64,000 nt of DNA from Clostridium sp. chh4-2 (GCF_002899675.1 NZ_PKUU01000007.1:186001-250000); one strand, 5' to 3'; counted from the first letter of the stretch, positions 33,540-43,936 are shown. Translations and numbers: made by a program. The notes: a model not told the origin generated them from the sequence alone.

Positions 33540-35525
33540 ATGCAGATTCATACCCACATACTGAAGGAACCGTTTACTATGGAACAGGCTTTTCACCGTT
33601 TCAGGGACCGGGCCAAAGAGCGCGTCTCCCTTTCAGACAAAGCAAAAGTCATTGACCGGGAGCTGCCGGAACTCATCGTCTCTATATTAAAGGAAGCAAA
33701 AGAGGCCAAAAACGGCTTTGTGCTGCTGCCCGGAAACAGCCAAAAATCCCAGATCGGCTGTCCGCCCGGATGGCATGAAGATCCTTACCACAATAACGAA
33801 TACGTGTTTCAGATCAGCCGCATGAATCATTGGCTGCCCATGCTCTACGCCTATTCGGTCACAAAAGATGAGAGCTACGCAAAAAAGATTATAGACGAAA
33901 TGATGAACTGGATAGCGGTTTGCCCGAGAGGCCCTGTGTTTGCCGAAGATAAAACTCCCCAAACCGGATATTTTAATTCTCCGGCCGCAAAAGAATGGCG
34001 CCTTTTGGAATGCGGGATCAGGCCGTACCGTACCTGGTGCCCGGTGCTTGAGGACTTATGCTTTTCGCCCCATTTTACGCCTGAGGTATTTGAAACGGCT
34101 CTGTACAGCCTTTACGAACATTGCGAAGTGGTTTACCACCTGTCGCCGTTGGCATGGCCCAAGGCAGACCACAATCACTATCTGATGGAAAATCTGGGGC
34201 TGCTGGCCGTTTCCTGCATGTTCCCGGAACTGAAAGATTCCGACGTTTGGAAAGCCCATGCCTTAAAAGAACTTTGCAGATGCATGGAACAACAGGTGGA
34301 CGAACAGGGCGCACAGATCGAAGGCTGTCCTTCCTATCACAACGGATGCCTGTTCTGGTTCGCCATGGTTCTGGTCTATGGAAGAAAATACAATTTCACC
34401 ATTCCCCAAAGCTACCGGGAGCGTTTTGAACGCATGGCCGTTCATTCCCTCTATGCAACCCGTCCCAACGGCACAAATGTCCCCTGGGGCGATACCAGCA
34501 CCCTGACAGGCACGCTGGCCAAAGCCGCTGTCTGTTCCTATCTGGGCACCTCGGACAGCAGCATTTTAAACCTCTGTCTGAATTATTACAGCCGGGAAGA
34601 CCTTTTAAAAGAAGCGGAGGAACAGATCTGGCGCATGGACGATGTGAGCGGTTTTATAACGGCTTTAAAACAATGCCAGCCTGCCCAGCCCGGACTGCCT
34701 CTTCTCTATTATAATAAAGTATTAAAACACGTGTATTTCCGGACAGGGTGGAGCCGTGAGGATTTAAGCGTCATGTTCGCCTGCCGGAGCCCGATCCAGA
34801 ATAACCACGCCCATATCGACCCCTGCGGATTCGATTTCACCGCATTCGGAATACCCATGGCGGTTGACCCCGGCAAATACACCTACCAGGACGGCGAAGC
34901 CCGTAAGAATTTTAAAAGCATGCAGTGGCACAACACTTTAACCCTGAATAATCAAAGCGCCTGGGACTATATCAGTTCCTGGAGATACGGGCCGCAAAAA
35001 GAAGGACAGATCACCGGCTGCGGAGTGGAAAAAGGCATGATCTGGGCCATCGCTTCCCATTCAAACTACGAACCGGCTGTCCATACGAGGGCTTTAGCCC
35101 TGGTTTCGGGAGAATTCCTCCTGGTTATCGATGTGGTAAAGCATTTGAATCCCGACGATTCTGTTCAAATACAGTTTCACATCGACCGGCCCCATGTGCA
35201 GGTAAAGGACAATACGGGAAATGCCGGCTGGAATGAGAATATCTTCCTGTCGGTAACCAGCAATGCAGGAACTCCCGTTCTCATCCCGGCCAAAATATCG
35301 GACCGGAACGATGTCTGCCGGGATTCGGTGATCCTTCAGTATCAGAAATTCCAGCCGGAAGAAACAGAAGTATTCGTATCCGTTCTGTGCCCGTCAAAAG
35401 GAGCGCCGGCTCCTGTGCCTGAACATTTAACTATTTCCCGTCATCCGGAAGCGGCAGTGTCCTTTCTTCTCTCGGGAAAACAATACTCTTTTGTCATGAC
35501 AGCTCATGAACTTAAAAAATTATAA
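33540..35525 (+). CDS. Heparinase II/III family polysaccharide lyase, paralogue A
   Basis: A 661-residue protein with an all-helical toroid in the first half and a beta-sandwich second half, the usual plan of heparinase II/III lyases. Conserved stretches include SPLAWPKADHNHYLMENLG near 200-220, GCPSYHNGCLFWFAM and the sandwich-domain metal/active segment NNHAHIDPCGFDF. An in-frame ATG at 33519 overlaps the AGAAAGG ribosome site, so the ATG at 33540 is chosen. No signal peptide, so it acts inside the cell on imported oligosaccharides. It resembles paralogue B throughout. Bond specificity (heparan, chondroitin or other) is unknown. Confidence 0.88.
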   Translation: MQIHTHILKEPFTMEQAFHRFRDRAKERVSLSDKAKVIDRELPELIVSILKEAKEAKNGFVLLPGNSQKSQIGCPPGWHEDPYHNNEYVFQISRMNHWLPMLYAYSVTKDESYAKKIIDEMMNWIAVCPRGPVFAEDKTPQTGYFNSPAAKEWRLLECGIRPYRTWCPVLEDLCFSPHFTPEVFETALYSLYEHCEVVYHLSPLAWPKADHNHYLMENLGLLAVSCMFPELKDSDVWKAHALKELCRCMEQQVDEQGAQIEGCPSYHNGCLFWFAMVLVYGRKYNFTIPQSYRERFERMAVHSLYATRPNGTNVPWGDTSTLTGTLAKAAVCSYLGTSDSSILNLCLNYYSREDLLKEAEEQIWRMDDVSGFITALKQCQPAQPGLPLLYYNKVLKHVYFRTGWSREDLSVMFACRSPIQNNHAHIDPCGFDFTAFGIPMAVDPGKYTYQDGEARKNFKSMQWHNTLTLNNQSAWDYISSWRYGPQKEGQITGCGVEKGMIWAIASHSNYEPAVHTRALALVSGEFLLVIDVVKHLNPDDSVQIQFHIDRPHVQVKDNTGNAGWNENIFLSVTSNAGTPVLIPAKISDRNDVCRDSVILQYQKFQPEETEVFVSVLCPSKGAPAPVPEHLTISRHPEAAVSFLLSGKQYSFVMTAHELKKL

Positions 35526-35539
35526 TCTTGGAGGTATTT

Positions 35540-36937
35540 ATGGCTGAAAAAATGTATCCCAACATCCTGTTTCTCATGACGGACGAACACCGTCCCGACC
35601 TGGCCGGATTCGCAGGAAATCCTGTGATCCGCACCCCCAATCTGGACCGTCTCGCCAAAGACAGCGTGATCTTCGATAACGCCTATACGCCGTCGCCTGT
35701 CTGCATCCCGGCAAGGCAGTGCATGATGAGCGGGCAGCTTCCCCGCACCTGCGGATGCGAGGTATTCGGCGACGATCTGCCCCCGTTTTACCGCACCTTC
35801 GCCAGAACCTTCAGTGAAAATGCGTACAATACCGTCTGCTGCGGCAAACTGCACCACAACGGGCCGGACCAGATGCAGGGCTGGCAGCACCGGATCGGAA
35901 ATGAAACAAGATTGACCGAACGCTTTATCGAAAACCAGGACAAAGAAAAACTGAGTCAATTTAAAGTATCCCAGGCAGACCACCGCTGGACCAACGCCAA
36001 AGAAGTCCTTCGGGCAGGCGTAGGCCATTCCAGAAATATGGTCAATGACGAATATACCTTGAGGGGCGCGTTGGATATCATTGAAGATATCTTTGAATCC
36101 CCTTATTATGATAAACAGCAGATCAACCAGCCTCTGCTGTTAAAGGCCAGCTTCGTACTGCCCCACTATCCCTATTACTGCGACGAAACCCTGTTCAAAT
36201 ATTACTTAAACCGGGTTCCGGTCTTTGGAGAAGAGCAGAAATTAAGCGGCCACCCGTATCTGGACACCAAACACCTGGAAATCGGCCAGGACGTGAAGCT
36301 TAGAGATATCCAGAGAACCACGGCAGCTTATTACGCCATGATCGAAACCGTTGATAACTATATCGGTCAGATTCTGGATAAGCTGGATGAAGCCGGTCAG
36401 AATCTGGATGACTGGATCATCGTGTTTACCAGCGATCACGGAGAAATGCTGGGCGAACACGGAATCTGGGCAAAACACAAATTTTACGAATCCAGCGTAA
36501 GAGTTCCCCTCTTTATCCGCTGGCCTGCCCGCTTTAAACCAAGGCATGTGAAGGAAAATGTGAATCTCTGCGACCTCTATGCCACCCTCTGCGAATTGTG
36601 CCATCTGGATGTGCCTGATAACCTGGACAGCCGCTCTCTGACCGACCTGATGGAAGGCCGCAGCGAAGGCTGGAGCAACGAATCCATCAGCCAGTATCTC
36701 GGCCAGTATCTGATGATTAAGCAGGATCACCTGAAATACCATTATTATGGAGAGGATATGCCGGAAGTTCTATGGGATCTTTTAAAAGACCCGGACGAAT
36801 CCGTAAATCTCATCTCCGATCCCGCTTATTCAGAAGCAGTTGAACAGATGCACAAACGCCGCGCCCAACTGGGTTTTGGGCCGGATGGCGATAAAAACTA
36901 TAAAAATGCCGGGTACCAACTCCACCCGCAGAAATGA
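35540..36937 (+). CDS. Sulfatase, Cys-type (S1 family)
   Basis: A 465-residue cytoplasmic sulfatase. The formylglycine motif CIPAR is at 55-59, and FLMTDEHRPD near the start provides metal ligands. FTSDHGEMLGEHG and KHKFYESSVRVPLFIRWP are further family marks. GGAGG lies within a non-canonical upstream start at 35528, so the ATG at 35540 is used. It sits between two heparinase II/III genes, only 14 bases after the first and overlapping the next one's upstream region. It would remove sulfate groups before or after lyase action. Maturation needs an anSME encoded elsewhere. Confidence 0.93.
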   Translation: MAEKMYPNILFLMTDEHRPDLAGFAGNPVIRTPNLDRLAKDSVIFDNAYTPSPVCIPARQCMMSGQLPRTCGCEVFGDDLPPFYRTFARTFSENAYNTVCCGKLHHNGPDQMQGWQHRIGNETRLTERFIENQDKEKLSQFKVSQADHRWTNAKEVLRAGVGHSRNMVNDEYTLRGALDIIEDIFESPYYDKQQINQPLLLKASFVLPHYPYYCDETLFKYYLNRVPVFGEEQKLSGHPYLDTKHLEIGQDVKLRDIQRTTAAYYAMIETVDNYIGQILDKLDEAGQNLDDWIIVFTSDHGEMLGEHGIWAKHKFYESSVRVPLFIRWPARFKPRHVKENVNLCDLYATLCELCHLDVPDNLDSRSLTDLMEGRSEGWSNESISQYLGQYLMIKQDHLKYHYYGEDMPEVLWDLLKDPDESVNLISDPAYSEAVEQMHKRRAQLGFGPDGDKNYKNAGYQLHPQK

Positions 36938-36945
36938 GGACAATC

Positions 36946-38979
36946 ATGAACCATACCATAACTGCCGCTGACATTCTGCCTGAGGGCATGACTGCCCAAG
37001 CGCTTTTAGACCGCCTGAAAGACAGAATCTTAACTGTAAACCAGGGGAAAACAGCTCTGGAACGGGGCGCTGTGATAAAAGAACAGTTCCCCCAATTAGC
37101 TGAACATACCATAACACTGGCGGATCAGGCATTAGAAGGACTTTTAGTGCTGCCGGGCACAGGCCCGGAACTCTATTTCGTAGGAAATCCGCCCAAATGG
37201 GAATTTAATCCGGTCAATGACAATGAATATACCTTCCATCTCAACCGGATGCATCACTTAAAAACCATGGCCGAGGCTTACAGTCTGACCGGAAACCTGA
37301 CCTATGCAAAAAAAGCGGTTGAGGAACTGAACGACTGGATCTTAACCATCCCATGTCCCGGCCTGACAGACGAAACAGGTGCTTATACCCCGGAACGTTT
37401 TAGCGGGCTCAGCACATGGAGAGCCTTAGAGGTGGGAATCCGCGGTTACCGCACGTGGCCGCTGATCATCGAGCTTTTAGCCGATACCCCTTACTTTACC
37501 CCGGAATTTTTGGAAACTCTGGTCTGTAGCGTCTACGAACACTGCCGGGTACTTTACGAAATCTCACCGCTTTTATGGCCGAAAGCAGACCATAACCATT
37601 ACCTGATGGAAAATCTGGGGCTGATGTCCTTTAGCTGCCTGTTCCCGGAGATGAAGGACAGCAGCACCTTCCTGCTCCACTCTCAGAAAGAGCTGGACCG
37701 CTGTATGGAAGCCCAGTGCACTCCCTGCGGAGGTCAGATTGAAGGATGTCCCTCTTATCACAACGGATGCGTATTCTGGTTTGCCATGAGAATGGTATTC
37801 GCCCGCAAATTCGGCATTCAGGTGCCCCGGACGTATGTGAACCAGCTGGAAAAAATGTTCCAGCACTCCGTTTTTGCCACCCGCGCCTGCGGAGGCAATT
37901 TCCCGTGGGGAGACAGCCATATCGCGGACAAGGAAACCATGTCTTTAGCCGCTGTTTCCTGCTATATGGCATATTCCGATCCAAAATACCTGGAAACCGC
38001 CCTTTATTTCTACCCTCCGTCCACACTATTAGAGGATGTGCGTGACAACTTGTGGAGGATTCCGGACACACGCCAGTTAAAAAACGTGATGGACGAAGCC
38101 GTTTCCTCTCCAAAGAAGCCGGATCTTCCCCTTGTCGCCTGGCAGAAGGATTTGGATCAGGTTTACATAAGAACCGGATGGGAACGGGACGCAATCAGCT
38201 TCATGACCGCCTGCCGGACCCCGGTTCAGAATCTGCACGCACATATCGATGCAGGAGGATTCGATCTCACCGCATTCGGAGAGCCTTTGCTCACCGATCC
38301 GGGCATCTATACCTATAGAGACGATGAAAACAGAAAGCATTTTAAAAGCGCATTCTGGCATAACTGCCTGACCGTAAATTGGAAAAACATGTGGGAATAT
38401 AAGGCTTCCTGGGCTTATGGGCCGCAAAAGGAAGGAAGGCTTCTCTCCGTAACGGAGGAGGACGGCATCATTTCCGCATTTTCCTGCCACCACAACTATG
38501 AACCTGCGGCTGCCTCCAGATGTCTGGCAATGATAGACCAAACGTTTTTAGTGGTTATTGACCAGGTAAACGGGTTGGAGGAAGGGGATTCGGTTCAGAT
38601 TCATTTTCACCCTGACAGAACCTTTGCCAAGGAAATACCGTTTGGAATGATCACAACGTCTCCTGACCGCCCGAATATCGAACTGGCCTATGCCGATTAT
38701 ATGGAGACGCAGATCGAGGCGGGAAAGATATCCACGGTTAACGACGTGTGGCACGATTCTTTAGTTGTCCACTTGAACCATACCATGAAAGCGCCGGGAA
38801 CCTTTTACCATGCCGCCCTTTTGATTCCTCACAGGGCCGGACAGGGTGAGCCTTCCTGCTTCGCATATCAGACAGAACAAAGGGAGGACGGATTTTTCTT
38901 AACCTTCCGCATAGACCGGTCGGTGTACCGGCTTGTATGGAACGGCAGCCGGCTGACCAGAGTAAAGGAGACCTCATAA
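36946..38979 (+). CDS. Heparinase II/III family polysaccharide lyase, paralogue B
   Basis: A 677-residue lyase that is a clear paralogue of the protein at 33540. Shared segments are SPLLWPKADHNHYLMENLG, GCPSYHNGCVFWFAM, the NLHAHIDAGGFDLTAFG sandwich motif and KHFKSAFWHN. An earlier in-frame ATG at 36934 overlaps the sulfatase stop, but GAGG six bases before the ATG at 36946 favours the latter. No signal peptide. Two diverged paralogues side by side suggest that each prefers a different sulfation pattern or chain end; this is inferred. Confidence 0.88.
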   Translation: MNHTITAADILPEGMTAQALLDRLKDRILTVNQGKTALERGAVIKEQFPQLAEHTITLADQALEGLLVLPGTGPELYFVGNPPKWEFNPVNDNEYTFHLNRMHHLKTMAEAYSLTGNLTYAKKAVEELNDWILTIPCPGLTDETGAYTPERFSGLSTWRALEVGIRGYRTWPLIIELLADTPYFTPEFLETLVCSVYEHCRVLYEISPLLWPKADHNHYLMENLGLMSFSCLFPEMKDSSTFLLHSQKELDRCMEAQCTPCGGQIEGCPSYHNGCVFWFAMRMVFARKFGIQVPRTYVNQLEKMFQHSVFATRACGGNFPWGDSHIADKETMSLAAVSCYMAYSDPKYLETALYFYPPSTLLEDVRDNLWRIPDTRQLKNVMDEAVSSPKKPDLPLVAWQKDLDQVYIRTGWERDAISFMTACRTPVQNLHAHIDAGGFDLTAFGEPLLTDPGIYTYRDDENRKHFKSAFWHNCLTVNWKNMWEYKASWAYGPQKEGRLLSVTEEDGIISAFSCHHNYEPAAASRCLAMIDQTFLVVIDQVNGLEEGDSVQIHFHPDRTFAKEIPFGMITTSPDRPNIELAYADYMETQIEAGKISTVNDVWHDSLVVHLNHTMKAPGTFYHAALLIPHRAGQGEPSCFAYQTEQREDGFFLTFRIDRSVYRLVWNGSRLTRVKETS

Positions 38980-41078
38980 TGATTACAATTCCAACAGACG
39001 AACGAACGATAACAGATCAACAGGTATTTGACGCCCTGAATCCGGACTATCCGGGACTTGAAGCAGTAAAATCAGCGCTTGAAGCCGGCAATATTCCGGA
39101 AGCAAAAAAACAGCTGGTACGCCATATGGAAACCCGGAACCATCCTCATTTTCTATATGATTACCGGGCTTTGCCGCTGTCTCCCATCGATACGGACAGC
39201 TGCCCCTATTCCTTTCAGGCCTCTTTGGGACTGAGCGAAAGCCTGAAAGAGTTCTGCCTCTTTGCAGGGCGCAAAATGATGGATCACGTCTATGTTCTGC
39301 CGGGGGCAGGCCGCAGGGAAGTGGATCTGGGGCGGAACTGGGAACATATGATTCATTTCAATTTCATAGAAGATATGGGAAAGAAGCACCGCAATCCCCT
39401 GGACATGATCGTCAGAGGCCAGTTTTTTGAATATCTGGCCGTCCTGTACCACGAAACAGGCGATCCCAAGGTGCTGGATTCCTTTGAAGAAGTGCTTCAG
39501 GTTTTCTTTCAAACCTATCCGCTTCAGGTTGTTAACGGCTCCCCTTCCACAGACCGGTTCCAATATACGGAAGACCGGGACGTTATGAGCGCAGGGTGGC
39601 TTTCCGTGGTATATACCGGCCTCTTTTACACAAGAGTGCCTTATGAGATCAGCACGGATCTGGCATTTGAAATCCTCAAACGAATCTGGTTTTTGGGAAT
39701 TCAGTTCCGAAGATTTGACGAAGACGGCTATCGCCCTTATAATCATCATATGTGGGAACGAGGGCTTGTGCCGTTTATTCTGGGCACCATGTTTCCTGAA
39801 ATCCCGGCATTCACGGCCATGAAGGAAAAAGGCGCGAAAACCGTATGCCGCCACATTGCGGAAGATTTTAACCCGTCGGGAGGATACAGCGAACATTCCA
39901 TCGCCTACTGGTCCGGAGCCGCCGTGGGAGAAATGCTTTACCGGGGCATCTATCTGGCCCGTTTAAACGAAGAACCGTTTCTGGATGAAGAAACAAAACA
40001 CCGGATGGAACAGACCTTCCACGTTTTAGCCTTAATCAGCCCGCCCGGCAGCAGATATCCTTCTTTAGGCGATAACGGCGGCCCGATGCTGGAACCGATC
40101 CTGAATCTGGGCGTGCGGATGATGGAACACGAGGACTGTGCTCACGTGCTGGCAGCCCGTCACGGGGATGAACATGCCGCAGAGCGCCTTCCTCTGGATT
40201 ACTGCTGCGACCAGGCCGGTTTTGTCAGCGCGAGAAGCGGTTATGGTTCTGATGCAAACTATATGCTGATGTCCGCCAAAGTAAACTGTGGGTACTGCGG
40301 CCACAACCACATGGATATGCTGTCTCTGTTCCTCACATTTCACGGGGAAGAGATCATCGGCGAACCGTATGTAGACCATATGTACCACCGGGTCCGCATG
40401 AATTCGGAGATACGCGGATATATGTACAACATGGCCTCTCACAACACGGTGCTGGCCTACGGAACTCCAATCCTTCCCAACCGGATGTACGCAAACAAGT
40501 GGGGCGTTTTACGGACGCCTTCCCCTATTACCGATACATACTCAGCAAAAGACGGATTTTATGTAAATGCTTATCACGACGGTTATACCTTCTGCCGCCA
40601 CCAAAGGGAAGTGCTGTTCCACCGGGAGCGCGGAGTGATCATTTCCGACCATATCCTGAGAGGAAACCGGATTGAAGGAGACCATATCCAGCGCTGGAAT
40701 ATGATGCCGGGCACTCAGGTTACCATCTTAAACAACGATGCCGCCCTTGTAGAAAAAAATGGAGTAAAACTTCTCTTTTTATGGACCGGAGCCGAACACC
40801 AGCTGTCTCTTAGTAAAGCAGATCTTTTAAGCCCTGAGATGATCCCATCCAGAGAAGACCTTGCGGACATCATTGACGTGGCTTTCCATGCCCGTGAAGA
40901 TCAGAAAAATCAAAATGTAACCGTGACTTTAAACCTGATGATCCTGGATTTAACCGGATCGCCAACCGAACATTCCAATATTACCGCTGAACAGCTGAAT
41001 CGGCTGAAAGAGGAAGCATCCGCTGTCTGCGGACAGTTAAACTGCCCTGAAACCCTGGAACGGTTTCCTATTTATTAA
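38979..41078 (+). CDS. Heparinase II/III family protein, more distant member C
   Basis: A 699-residue protein with the same overall plan: helical toroid first (LAVLYHETGDPKVLDSFEEV, SGGYSEHSIAYWSGA) and a beta-sandwich later (GYCGHNHMDMLSLFLTFHGEEII, where His and Asn are the likely catalytic or metal residues). It is only distantly similar to paralogues A and B and closer to oligo-uronide lyases. Start at 38979 overlaps the previous stop by one base (TAATG), with AAAGGAG upstream. No signal peptide. It probably acts on short oligosaccharides in the cytoplasm, giving an unsaturated uronate for the GH88 enzyme encoded next. Confidence 0.85.
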   Translation: MITIPTDERTITDQQVFDALNPDYPGLEAVKSALEAGNIPEAKKQLVRHMETRNHPHFLYDYRALPLSPIDTDSCPYSFQASLGLSESLKEFCLFAGRKMMDHVYVLPGAGRREVDLGRNWEHMIHFNFIEDMGKKHRNPLDMIVRGQFFEYLAVLYHETGDPKVLDSFEEVLQVFFQTYPLQVVNGSPSTDRFQYTEDRDVMSAGWLSVVYTGLFYTRVPYEISTDLAFEILKRIWFLGIQFRRFDEDGYRPYNHHMWERGLVPFILGTMFPEIPAFTAMKEKGAKTVCRHIAEDFNPSGGYSEHSIAYWSGAAVGEMLYRGIYLARLNEEPFLDEETKHRMEQTFHVLALISPPGSRYPSLGDNGGPMLEPILNLGVRMMEHEDCAHVLAARHGDEHAAERLPLDYCCDQAGFVSARSGYGSDANYMLMSAKVNCGYCGHNHMDMLSLFLTFHGEEIIGEPYVDHMYHRVRMNSEIRGYMYNMASHNTVLAYGTPILPNRMYANKWGVLRTPSPITDTYSAKDGFYVNAYHDGYTFCRHQREVLFHRERGVIISDHILRGNRIEGDHIQRWNMMPGTQVTILNNDAALVEKNGVKLLFLWTGAEHQLSLSKADLLSPEMIPSREDLADIIDVAFHAREDQKNQNVTVTLNLMILDLTGSPTEHSNITAEQLNRLKEEASAVCGQLNCPETLERFPIY

Positions 41079-41139
41079 TGTCTCTATCAAGACCTTTTGA
41101 CACCCGAATTCTATCAACTTAGAAAGGATCAGAAACATC

Positions 41140-42312
41140 ATGAATGACCAAATTTTATCCGCCAAACCGGAAATCACCGGAGAGGAAGTAAAACAGGCTT
41201 TAGACACCTGCGTCTTGCTGACGGAAAGCTGTCTTCCGGCTTTTTCAAGCCAGTTCAAACACATTTTTTCCCAGGACGGCTTTTATCAGACCGCGCCCAA
41301 TGAACAGTGGACCAACGGTTTCTGGACCGGACAGCTCTGGCTGGCTTATGAGGCCACCCAAAAAGACTGCTTCCGCCAGGCCGCACTCTCCCAGGTTCAG
41401 AGCTTTTTAGAACGGATTGAGACGGGGAACCACACGGATACCCACGATCTCGGTTTTCTCTATTCTCTTTCCTGCGTTGCCGGATATAAGCTGACCGGAG
41501 ATGAAACTGCCAAAAAGGCCGCTCTCATGGCTGCCGATAAACTGAAAACCAGGTTCCACGAAAAAGGCCAGTTTATCCAGGCCTGGGGTTCCCTTGACAA
41601 TAAAGAGAATTACCGACTGATCATCGACTGCCTGTTAAATCTTCCCCTGCTGTACTGGGCGACGGAAGTGACAGGAGACGAAAGCTACGGACAAAAGGCG
41701 AAAGCCCACTTGGAAACAGCGTTAAAAGTCATTATCAGGCCGGATTACTCCACCTATCACACCTATTACTTTGATCCTGAAACCGGTGCGCCGTTGAGGG
41801 GCGTCACCCATCAGGGCTATTCTGCAGATTCCGCATGGTCCAGAGGCCAGGCCTGGGGCGTATACGGCATCGCTTTAAGCTACCGCTATACGAAGAACCC
41901 GGAATATCTGGAATTATTTGACCGGGTTACCGGATATTTCCTGGAGCATCTGCCGTCCAATCTGATCCCTTACTGGGATTTCATCTTCGAGGAGGGAAGC
42001 GATGAGCCGTGGGATTCTTCCGCCAGCGCGGCTGCTGTCTGCGGCATGCTGGAAATGGCAAAATACCTTTCAAAAGAAAAGGCAGACTATTATACAGCCG
42101 CAGCAAAGCGCCTGTTAAAGGCTTTAAAAGACCTTTGCGCCGTAAAATCAGAGAAGGAATCAAACGGACTTCTTCTTCATGGAGTGTATGGAAAAAAGAC
42201 TCCTTTTAACGATTGTATCGATCATGGTATTGACGAATGCAATCTTTGGGGTGATTATTATTATATGGAAGCTTTGACCCGCCTCTCTAAGGACTGGAAT
42301 CCATACTGGTAA
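41140..42312 (+). CDS. ugl: Unsaturated glucuronyl hydrolase (GH88)
   Basis: A 390-residue alpha/alpha-barrel hydrolase. The catalytic Asp pair of the family is visible as D103 (THDLGF) and D163 (IIDCLLNL), with NGFWTGQLW near residue 59 and SRGQAWGVYG near 235 also conserved. It hydrates and releases the 4,5-unsaturated uronate left by lyases at the non-reducing end, giving a free keto acid. This gene is the best evidence that the operon degrades a uronate polymer. It follows the third lyase gene by about 60 bases. The degenerate repeat arm begins right after its stop codon. Confidence 0.92.
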   Translation: MNDQILSAKPEITGEEVKQALDTCVLLTESCLPAFSSQFKHIFSQDGFYQTAPNEQWTNGFWTGQLWLAYEATQKDCFRQAALSQVQSFLERIETGNHTDTHDLGFLYSLSCVAGYKLTGDETAKKAALMAADKLKTRFHEKGQFIQAWGSLDNKENYRLIIDCLLNLPLLYWATEVTGDESYGQKAKAHLETALKVIIRPDYSTYHTYYFDPETGAPLRGVTHQGYSADSAWSRGQAWGVYGIALSYRYTKNPEYLELFDRVTGYFLEHLPSNLIPYWDFIFEEGSDEPWDSSASAAAVCGMLEMAKYLSKEKADYYTAAAKRLLKALKDLCAVKSEKESNGLLLHGVYGKKTPFNDCIDHGIDECNLWGDYYYMEALTRLSKDWNPYW

Positions 42313-42374
42313 GGTTGTATAAACCACCGCAGCCAGACCGGACGGCAGAGATCCCCGGAGCCATGAATAGTAAC
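42313..42374. repeat. Single degenerate arm related to giant inverted repeat 1
   Basis: This segment aligns over its whole length with the right arm of element 1 (2092-2154), at roughly three quarters identity. It includes AGCCAGACC-GACGGCAGAG and GGAGCC-TGAA-AGTAAC. No opposite arm is present. It fills the gap between the GH88 gene and the next sulfatase gene. Confidence 0.7.
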
Positions 42375-42418
42375 AAGGGTCAGCTTTTCAATTGCTTAAA
42401 AAGGAGAAGGAAAACATC

Positions 42419-43831
42419 ATGAATATCATTACCGTAATGTCGGACGAACATTCCTATCAGATGATGCAGTTCGTCGACCATTCCATACTGAAAACACCGA
42501 ATCTGGACCGGCTTGCAGAAGAAAGCACGGTCTTTGACAGCTGCTATACTCCATGCCCTGTCTGCGCTCCGGCCAGAGGAAGCTTTATATCCGGGCGTTA
42601 TGTAAACAGGATCGGAACCTGGGACAATTCCACGCCCTATGACGGAACCGTGAAGGGTCTGTCCCACCATCTGACGGAACACGGCAGACAGTATGTCTGT
42701 ATCGGAAAAACTCATTTTCATCATGAAGGGGATTATGGATTTACGCACCAGGAATTTGCAGGATACATGCACCGGCCGGATATCGGCTGTTTCTTCCGTG
42801 ACCGGAAGACAGGGCGCGTGGGAGCTGAAAAGCGTTTTGAAAAGATCGGGCTGAAAACCGAAGAAAGCTATGACGACCGGGTGTTAAATGCCAGCCTTTC
42901 CTGGCTGGAAGAACATGGGAAAGAGGAAAACTGGAATCTTTATATTGGCTTTTTAGACCCTCATTTTCCATTCTATGTGAAAGAAGAGAACTGGAATCAT
43001 TTTTCCAAACTGATCACTGAAGTGCCGGAAGCATTAAAACCTCCGTTTACGTCCTTAAATGAGCCGCTCAGCTGGCTGAGAACTTATTTCAAATGCGAAG
43101 ATGTTCCGGAAGAAACCGTGCTCAAGCTGTTAATCGGCTATCACTGCGCCATCGCAGAGCTGGATGAGCGGTTAGGTATTCTGCTTAACAAAATGGATGA
43201 ACTGGGACTGTCCGACAGCACCGTATTCTGTTACACCAGCGACCACGGCGAACAGCTGGGCTATCATGGAATGTGGTGGAAGTGCTGCATGTTTGAACAA
43301 TCTGCCCATGTTCCGATGATCGTCCGCGTTCCGGGCCAAAAACCGGCCAGAATCAGCGATCCGGTCAACCTGGTAGACTGGTTCCCAACCGTTTGCGACT
43401 ATATGGATGTTCCGATTCCGGAAGGTCTGGACGGCCAAAGCCTGCGGCCTTATATCGAAACCGGCGTCAATGAAAACCATCAGGACTTTTCATTCAGCGA
43501 GTACAATGCCCACGGTATTCCTTACGGCATGTTTATGATCCGCTGGAAACAGTATAAATACGTTTATTTCTGCTATGAAAAACCGCAGCTTTTCGACCTG
43601 AATGCAGATCCCGGCGAAGATCATTCTCTGTTGGAGGAAAGGCCGGACGATCCCGAGGTACGGATCGCTGCTGAAGAATGCCATAAGCGGCTTTTATCGG
43701 TCTGCAACCCATATGAAGTGGATTTAAGGGCCAGACAGTTCCAGCAAAAGATGAAAAAGGAACTGGGCATCACAGCCTACGATACGGATATGGGCGCCTG
43801 CCCTGTCCCACATCCGGAAGCTGTGATATAA
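42419..43831 (+). CDS. Sulfatase, Cys-type (S1 family), second of the operon
   Basis: A 470-residue cytoplasmic sulfatase. CAPAR at 49-53 provides the formylglycine Cys (C49). ITVMSDEHSYQMM near the start, a CIGKTHFHHEGDYGF segment and YTSDHGEQLGYHGMWWK are family marks. AAGGAGAAGG precedes the ATG at 42419; a longer non-ATG frame upstream has no support. It differs clearly from the first sulfatase of the operon, suggesting a different sulfate position. It follows the GH88 gene, with a degenerate repeat arm between them. Confidence 0.93.
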   Translation: MNIITVMSDEHSYQMMQFVDHSILKTPNLDRLAEESTVFDSCYTPCPVCAPARGSFISGRYVNRIGTWDNSTPYDGTVKGLSHHLTEHGRQYVCIGKTHFHHEGDYGFTHQEFAGYMHRPDIGCFFRDRKTGRVGAEKRFEKIGLKTEESYDDRVLNASLSWLEEHGKEENWNLYIGFLDPHFPFYVKEENWNHFSKLITEVPEALKPPFTSLNEPLSWLRTYFKCEDVPEETVLKLLIGYHCAIAELDERLGILLNKMDELGLSDSTVFCYTSDHGEQLGYHGMWWKCCMFEQSAHVPMIVRVPGQKPARISDPVNLVDWFPTVCDYMDVPIPEGLDGQSLRPYIETGVNENHQDFSFSEYNAHGIPYGMFMIRWKQYKYVYFCYEKPQLFDLNADPGEDHSLLEERPDDPEVRIAAEECHKRLLSVCNPYEVDLRARQFQQKMKKELGITAYDTDMGACPVPHPEAVI

Positions 43832-43936
43832 TATAAGGTCATCTTCCGCCCCCGGACGGCAGCGGCTGACAGGGCTTCGGATATGACAATACAGGATAAA
43901 ATTAATGCCGCTGATGCGGCGGAATGAGAGGTAATT

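Noticed and set aside
43884-43928. 14-codon open frame ending at the ribosome site of the DUF624 gene
   Set aside because: It could be a leader peptide because a GCCGC/GCGGC hairpin overlaps it, but it has no clear ribosome binding site and nothing to distinguish it from chance.
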